From [Eubacterium] saphenum (GTDB lineage: Bacteria > Bacillota > Clostridia > Lachnospirales > Anaerotignaceae), in the NCBI GenBank assembly GCA_004557645.1, contig SFGI01000033.1, positions 1-25,782 of the forward strand: 25,782 bases of DNA. The letters run 5' to 3'. The notes beneath the pieces are model-generated. The model saw only the letters and a list, made by a program, of their open reading frames with translations. It was not told where the DNA came from and ran no database searches. A program made the position numbers and the translations under genes. Each line of letters starts with the position of its first letter. Position 1 is the stretch's first letter. This document shows positions 22,669 to 25,782 of this stretch, in pieces.

Positions 22669-23364
22669 CTACCATTTTTCACGCAATTCCCGCTCCATAC
22701 GCTCGATCTCGGCAAAATCATGATCAGGCTGTGGATAATTGACGAACCTGTTCTTCTTCTGGTTTGACGCACCTTGTTGGCGGACACCGCTCTGTCCCTC
22801 CACACGCTCTGCATCTTGTTTTTCCCAGTTCCGAACAGCCGCTTTCCAGTCCTTCATGCTGTTTTTTCCGACTTTCCAGCCATTGGAGGTGTAGTAGTCA
22901 ATAAACCGCTCTGCATCCACGTGGTTTCCACGTTCCCGGCAGTAAGCCTGCACCTCTTCCAGTGTGGGCGGTGTGAATGTGCTGCGGGGCTTTTTGCCAC
23001 CTTTCACACTCTTTTCTGTATCTGTATCTGTTTCTGTTTCTTTTTCTGTTTCTTTTTCTTTAGGGGTTTCTTTGGGGTTTTCTTGGGGTTTATTAGGGGT
23101 TTCTTTGGGGTTTTCTTTTTTCGGTCTGCCGCCTAATTTTCCGTATTCTCCGCCAAGTTTCCCATTCTCATATTTTTTGTTGTTCTTGTCGATGTTCGGT
23201 TTTGCCATGATCAGGATCGCCGCAGCGATCGGATCATCCGTCCCCTCCACACCATTCAGCCCATACTCACAAAGGGCACGAAAACAGGCTGCACAGGTGC
23301 TGTCATCCATGTTTTTGATGGCTTCATAAAAAGAGCGGTAGAACACGAATCCTTCCCTTTCCAT
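22669..23364 (-). CDS. Replisome organizer-like replication protein (DnaD/DUF6291 type)
   Basis: 231 residues. N-terminal ~60 residues (MEREGFVFYRSFYEAIKNMD, then FRALCEYGLNGVEGTDDPIA) match the DUF6291 start of phage replication initiators. Residues about 78-125 are a low-complexity linker of Pro-Lys-Glu and Glu-Thr-Asp-Thr repeats. The C-terminal ERFIDYYTSNGWKVGKNSMK with DWKAAVRNWEK (about 152-182) is common to phage replisome organizers. It probably binds the origin and loads the host helicase; no helicase or loader gene is visible here. The repeat-coding stretch at 23030-23120 is a homopurine-like tract on the coding strand. Confidence 0.82.
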   Translation of the reverse strand: MEREGFVFYRSFYEAIKNMDDSTCAACFRALCEYGLNGVEGTDDPIAAAILIMAKPNIDKNNKKYENGKLGGEYGKLGGRPKKENPKETPNKPQENPKETPKEKETEKETETDTDTEKSVKGGKKPRSTFTPPTLEEVQAYCRERGNHVDAERFIDYYTSNGWKVGKNSMKDWKAAVRNWEKQDAERVEGQSGVRQQGASNQKKNRFVNYPQPDHDFAEIERMERELREKW

Positions 23365-23703
23365 TTAATCACCCGCCTCATGTGTTACCGGCTCAAAATC
23401 ACGATACAGCCGTATCCAGTCATCCAAAGGCATGGTCACAAGCCACGGGTGGTTGTTTTTTCTGTGAAAAACTGCGGGCAGTTCGCCCGCTTTCTTATCC
23501 CGTACCGCCTGCGCCACGGCATCCTCGATATTGAGCCGCTCTACCCTTTTACATTCGATATGTATTCCTTCCAAACCGACCACATCTGCATCACCGTTGG
23601 CCCCAGAGTATTGCTGTCCTCGTCTGCAGTCGTAGCCATATTCTCTGAGCTTACGGGCAAGCTCCCGCTCGCCCGCTGCTCCCTTCTGTCTGCTATTGGT
23701 CAA
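23365..23703 (-). CDS. PD-(D/E)XK nuclease (Holliday junction resolvase-like / VRR-NUC type)
   Basis: 112 residues from TTG 23703, which follows AGGGAGGAG at good spacing. The motif set is complete: E12 in KGAAGERELARKL, D40 in GDADVVG, and E50-x-K52 in IHIECKRVE. This is the PD-(D/E)XK core of Hjc-like resolvases and phage VRR-type nucleases that cut branched DNA. Its place beside SSB, ERF and an HNH-like gene fits a recombination-dependent replication module. It overlaps the HNH-like gene by 11 bases. Confidence 0.88.
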   Translation of the reverse strand: MTNSRQKGAAGERELARKLREYGYDCRRGQQYSGANGDADVVGLEGIHIECKRVERLNIEDAVAQAVRDKKAGELPAVFHRKNNHPWLVTMPLDDWIRLYRDFEPVTHEAGD

Positions 23704-24001
23704 GATAACTCCTCCCTATGATCTTTATAAATTCATCCCTGCTGTGTTCCTGCTCAAAGGCTCTCTGACAATCCTGTTTCAAAAGAAGGTCTACGCTGTG
23801 CCCTTCTCTACCATGGACGCCATTAGTGCCTCTGTGCCATTCAGGAGTGAGCCAGACCCAGAAGCCATGCTTGTCAGAAATCTTTCGTTTCCCTACACCA
23901 TAGTAGATATGATGCCGCTCCAATGGAACGCCTTCCGCATCGGATAAATAGCACCGCTTTCCTTTGCCCTGCAGGATGGAGAAGTTATGGCTTCCTTTCA
24001 T
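23693..24001 (-). CDS. HNH-like / NinG-type phage protein
   Basis: 102 residues. Begins MKGSHNFSILQGKGKRCYLS, then GVPLERHHIYYGVGKRKISD and VWLTPEWHRGTNGVHGREGH, ending in a helix SRDEFIKIIGRSYLDQ. The ERHHIYYG and later W-H...G-V-H pattern resembles a compact HNH fold. Only one cysteine is present, so it lacks the usual zinc cluster. It may be a recombination-linked nuclease like NinG, but catalytic activity is uncertain. It starts inside the end of the preceding gene. Confidence 0.7.
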   Translation of the reverse strand: MKGSHNFSILQGKGKRCYLSDAEGVPLERHHIYYGVGKRKISDKHGFWVWLTPEWHRGTNGVHGREGHSVDLLLKQDCQRAFEQEHSRDEFIKIIGRSYLDQ

Positions 24002-24569
24002 TCTTTCCCCACTCCTTTAACAACATATCCAATTCCGCCGGCGGCATAGTCTCAATGTTTAATGCTCTGCAATCTTCGATCACGCTATCGATCAGGCGGC
24101 TCATTTCTTTTGTGTCATAAACAGAACTGCCATAGTAGGCAAAAACCTTCTTACAGCCGTCTAACTTGCTGTCTACTACCTTCACCAGCCATCCCGTTCC
24201 ATTCCTCTGCCAGACCTGAGAAAACCGCTCCACGGCATCCTCATGGATCGCCAGAGGTTCAAATTTCCCAACAGCTTCAATGTGCTTGCGATAGACCTCT
24301 TCCTTCGTTACCATGGTCTTACCATCCTGCAGCTTCTCAGCGATTTTCGTACAAAGTACCCATAGATAATCATTGGCATCCAGAGAGCGTTTCTTCCGCT
24401 TCTTCTCCGCCTTGATGGACAGTTCCGGCAGGCCTGCGGCGGTGATCTCGTCGATACCGCGCAGCAGGTCGCCTTTCTGTCTGAATGGGATTTCAAATAC
24501 AAGCTCCATATTTCCGCTGGGCAGGAATTTTATCGCACTGTATGCACCTGTTACGTTGATATAACTCAC
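23985..24569 (-). CDS. Conserved early phage protein, possible NinB-like recombination factor
   Basis: 194 residues. Begins MSYINVTGAYSAIKFLPSGN and contains KKRKKRSLDANDYLWVLCTK (an R-S-L-D-x-N motif as in NinB-like proteins), then VERFSQVWQRNGTGWLVKVV and FAYYGSSVYDTKEMSRLIDS, ending with ALNIETMPPAELDMLLKEWG. The Y-Y-G-S-S-x-Y-D-T motif is widely seen in Clostridia phages beside ERF and HNH-like genes. Its function is not certain; a recombination mediator is a fair guess. It overlaps the ERF gene by four bases at its start. Confidence 0.7.
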   Translation of the reverse strand: MSYINVTGAYSAIKFLPSGNMELVFEIPFRQKGDLLRGIDEITAAGLPELSIKAEKKRKKRSLDANDYLWVLCTKIAEKLQDGKTMVTKEEVYRKHIEAVGKFEPLAIHEDAVERFSQVWQRNGTGWLVKVVDSKLDGCKKVFAYYGSSVYDTKEMSRLIDSVIEDCRALNIETMPPAELDMLLKEWGKNERKP

Positions 24570-25156
24570 TGAGAACCACCCGCATTCTTCTTCGCCGCAT
24601 AATCAGCGATATAGCAATCAGGGCAAAGCCCGCCGAATTTATCAAAATATTCCTGTGCGGTGTAGGTAGCCTTGCTTCCTTTGATTTCTTCCTTCAACTG
24701 TTTTCCGCATCTGGTGCAGTATACAGTATCTGCGTCTTTCTTCGCCCTCTTACTGCGTTCCTTCTCCTGTTCGTCTGTGTCTGCGTCCTTTGTATCATCA
24801 ATGCAGAACAGACCATTCAGTGCATATTTGCGGGCGTAGGTACTAGCACTGCCTGTGATCTGGCTTTCGTCCATACCTTTCTTTGCAGCACACTCCCTTG
24901 CGTATGCGGAAGAAATAAAGCTATCTTCGCCGTCTGTAATTACCGCAGTGGCTTTCACATAGTATCTTTCGCCGATGTTTTCCAGCTTGTCCGCGATGTT
25001 CAAAACCAGACCTTCTGCAGAAAGAAGAGGCTTCGCCGCTTCCAAAATGTCCTCTGTACTGCGGTAATTGTAGTTGCCAAAACTGTTGTATTTGCTCTTG
25101 GGTGCTTTCAGTTCTTTTTGCACCCTTGCGATTTTCTCGATAAATTCTTTTTTCAT
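24566..25156 (-). CDS. erf: ERF family single-strand annealing protein with C-terminal zinc ribbon
   Basis: 196 residues. The ERF core occupies about residues 1-125: IARVQKELKAPKSKYNSFGN, NYRSTEDILEAAKPLLSAEG, then QITGSASTYARKYALNGLFC. ERF anneals single strands in phage recombination. The tail (about 143-185) adds two cysteine pairs, CTRCGKQL and LCPDCYIAD, a zinc ribbon not part of the classic ERF core. The start overlaps the previous stop as ATGA. A separate small zinc-ribbon gene lies directly before it. Confidence 0.92.
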   Translation of the reverse strand: MKKEFIEKIARVQKELKAPKSKYNSFGNYNYRSTEDILEAAKPLLSAEGLVLNIADKLENIGERYYVKATAVITDGEDSFISSAYARECAAKKGMDESQITGSASTYARKYALNGLFCIDDTKDADTDEQEKERSKRAKKDADTVYCTRCGKQLKEEIKGSKATYTAQEYFDKFGGLCPDCYIADYAAKKNAGGSQ

Positions 25157-25302
25157 TCTGAAAACTCCCTTACCAAACTGTCATTGTCCCAACAATCGCT
25201 GCAATAGGCGACTTCATCACGATTCGCCTTGTAAAGCACGATATATTCGTATGTATCACTGCCACAATGTGGACAGGGTCGTTTTTTATTCTCATACGAC
25301 AT
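25153..25302 (-). CDS. Small zinc-ribbon protein
   Basis: 49 residues from ATG 25302, which shares a base with the previous stop (TAATG); a longer frame to 25371 runs inside the neighbouring gene and reads unlike protein. It begins MSYENKKRPCPHCGSDTYEY and has a second pair in YCSDCWDND, giving a C-x2-C...C-x2-C zinc ribbon. Function unknown. It is coupled to ERF by an ATGA overlap and resembles the ERF tail in layout. Confidence 0.72.
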   Translation of the reverse strand: MSYENKKRPCPHCGSDTYEYIVLYKANRDEVAYCSDCWDNDSLVREFSE

Positions 25303-25454
25303 TATTCCGTCACCTTCTCGCAAATCTCGGCAGGAAAACTCTCCCCGTCCAGATACCAGCAGTTCCACCAATCGTCATATTCCCAAACACCGCTTTTCAG
25401 CATTGGTTCTCCGTCAATGCGGTTAATTTTCATTGTTCCTGTCCACGTTTTCAT
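25302..25454 (-). CDS. Tiny tryptophan-rich phage protein
   Basis: 50 residues, beginning MKTWTGTMKINRIDGEPMLK and then GVWEYDDWWNCWYLDGESFP, ending EICEKVTE. AAGGAGGAAGAAC lies directly upstream, making the start clear although it overlaps the preceding gene by 32 bases. I do not recognise a family; similar tiny W-rich proteins occur in early phage operons. It overlaps the next start by one base pair set (TAATG). Confidence 0.68.
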   Translation of the reverse strand: MKTWTGTMKINRIDGEPMLKSGVWEYDDWWNCWYLDGESFPAEICEKVTE

Positions 25455-25782
25455 GTTCTTCCTCCTTCGTCAGATCAATTTGAATTCTCGCTAGCTCCGC
25501 TGCTGCTCTGTATGCTTTTGCATGCCTGTTATCGCCATGCGTTTTCTCGACTTTTTTCAGGAAATTATCGATATTTCCATAAAAACATCCGCATACAACA
25601 GAAATCTCGCCATTTTTGTCACGGAAGAAAGTAGTTGTTGCATTTCTGGAACCAATCGGTTCGACCGTCAGGATGTGATCCTTGCCGTAGACCCTCGCAT
25701 CGCCGTAGACCCTCGCATCGCCGTAGACCCTCGCATCGCCGTAGACCCTCGCATCGCCGTAGACCCTCGCATCGCCGTAGAC
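25423..25782 (-). CDS. Hexapeptide-repeat phage protein, N-terminus outside the window
   Basis: 119 residues visible; the frame is open at the right edge. It starts with perfect tandem VYGDAR units (5.5 copies), a left-handed beta-helix-type repeat, then the C-terminal domain DHILTVEPIGSRNATTTFFR, GEISVVCGCFYGNIDNFLKK and AKAYRAAAELARIQI. I recognise this C-terminal domain from a family of phage proteins in Clostridia with a variable GNARV/YGDAR-type repeat stalk. Function is not known to me; a structural or adaptor role is possible. Its identical repeats suggest recent length change. Confidence 0.8.
   Translation of the reverse strand, partial: VYGDARVYGDARVYGDARVYGDARVYGDARVYGKDHILTVEPIGSRNATTTFFRDKNGEISVVCGCFYGNIDNFLKKVEKTHGDNRHAKAYRAAAELARIQIDLTKEEEHENVDRNNEN
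25684..25782. repeat. 18-bp tandem repeat, 5.5 perfect copies, continuing past the window
   Basis: The unit GCCGTAGACCCTCGCATC is repeated without any mismatch from 25684 to the window edge. It encodes VYGDAR per unit on the minus strand, in frame with the downstream domain. Absence of synonymous change points to very recent expansion or conversion. It is not a CRISPR (no spacers). Confidence 0.93.

Noticed and set aside
23030..23120. T/G-rich repeat tract as an origin or regulatory element
   Set aside because: It is explained by the Pro-Lys-Glu and Glu-Thr linker of the replication protein; an origin within it cannot be shown from sequence alone.
25684..25782. CRISPR-like array
   Set aside because: The 18-bp units are directly adjacent without spacers and encode an in-frame hexapeptide repeat.

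Overview
The window is most of a tailed siphophage or prophage genome of a Clostridia-type Bacillota host. This rests on strong AGGAGG/GGAGGTGA ribosome sites, frequent GTG and TTG starts, mid-range GC, and a Gram-positive morphogenesis set (PBSX-type terminase, SPP1-like portal, GP20-type scaffold, Gp15, Dit, BppU, XkdX). Nearly every gene is on the minus strand, so the region reads from right to left. No integrase, repressor, lysin, rRNA or tRNA is visible. The left edge cuts a small membrane-protein gene and the right edge cuts a hexapeptide-repeat gene.

Early region (about 25782 to 18140). This holds a hexapeptide-repeat protein, two tiny genes, an ERF annealing protein with a zinc-ribbon tail, a conserved early protein, an HNH-like protein, a PD-(D/E)XK nuclease, a DnaD/replisome-organizer-like protein, SSB, a PP-loop (PAPS-reductase-like) protein, several small phage proteins, a dATP/dGTP diphosphohydrolase-domain protein, and an ArpU/sigma-like regulator at the end. 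One gene stands against the flow: a complete TspO/MBR membrane protein on the plus strand with its own terminator.

Switch region (about 18140 to 17980). Just after the regulator gene there is a TGTCC direct repeat with a TATTAT box, a likely late promoter. A strong intrinsic terminator lies downstream of it, before the packaging genes.

Late region (about 17980 to 1). The order is terminase small and large subunits, portal, a minor head protein fused to an ADP-ribosyltransferase domain, a small ATGA-coupled partner gene and terminator, scaffold, major capsid, connector and minor capsid genes, tail tube, tail chaperones, a tiny zinc-finger gene, tape measure, Dit, BppU, a small protein, XkdX, a tail endopeptidase-type protein and a membrane protein. 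Between Dit and BppU sits a compact type I toxin-antitoxin locus, complete with both promoters, both terminators, a 26-residue hydrophobic toxin and a plus-strand antisense RNA.

The most novel parts are (1) the head-borne ADP-ribosyltransferase with its coupled small gene as a candidate effector/immunity pair, (2) the TspO cargo gene, (3) the type I toxin-antitoxin unit inside the tail operon, (4) a late operon interrupted by several intrinsic terminators, and (5) an in-frame stop inside an early gene whose reading frame continues plausibly past it.
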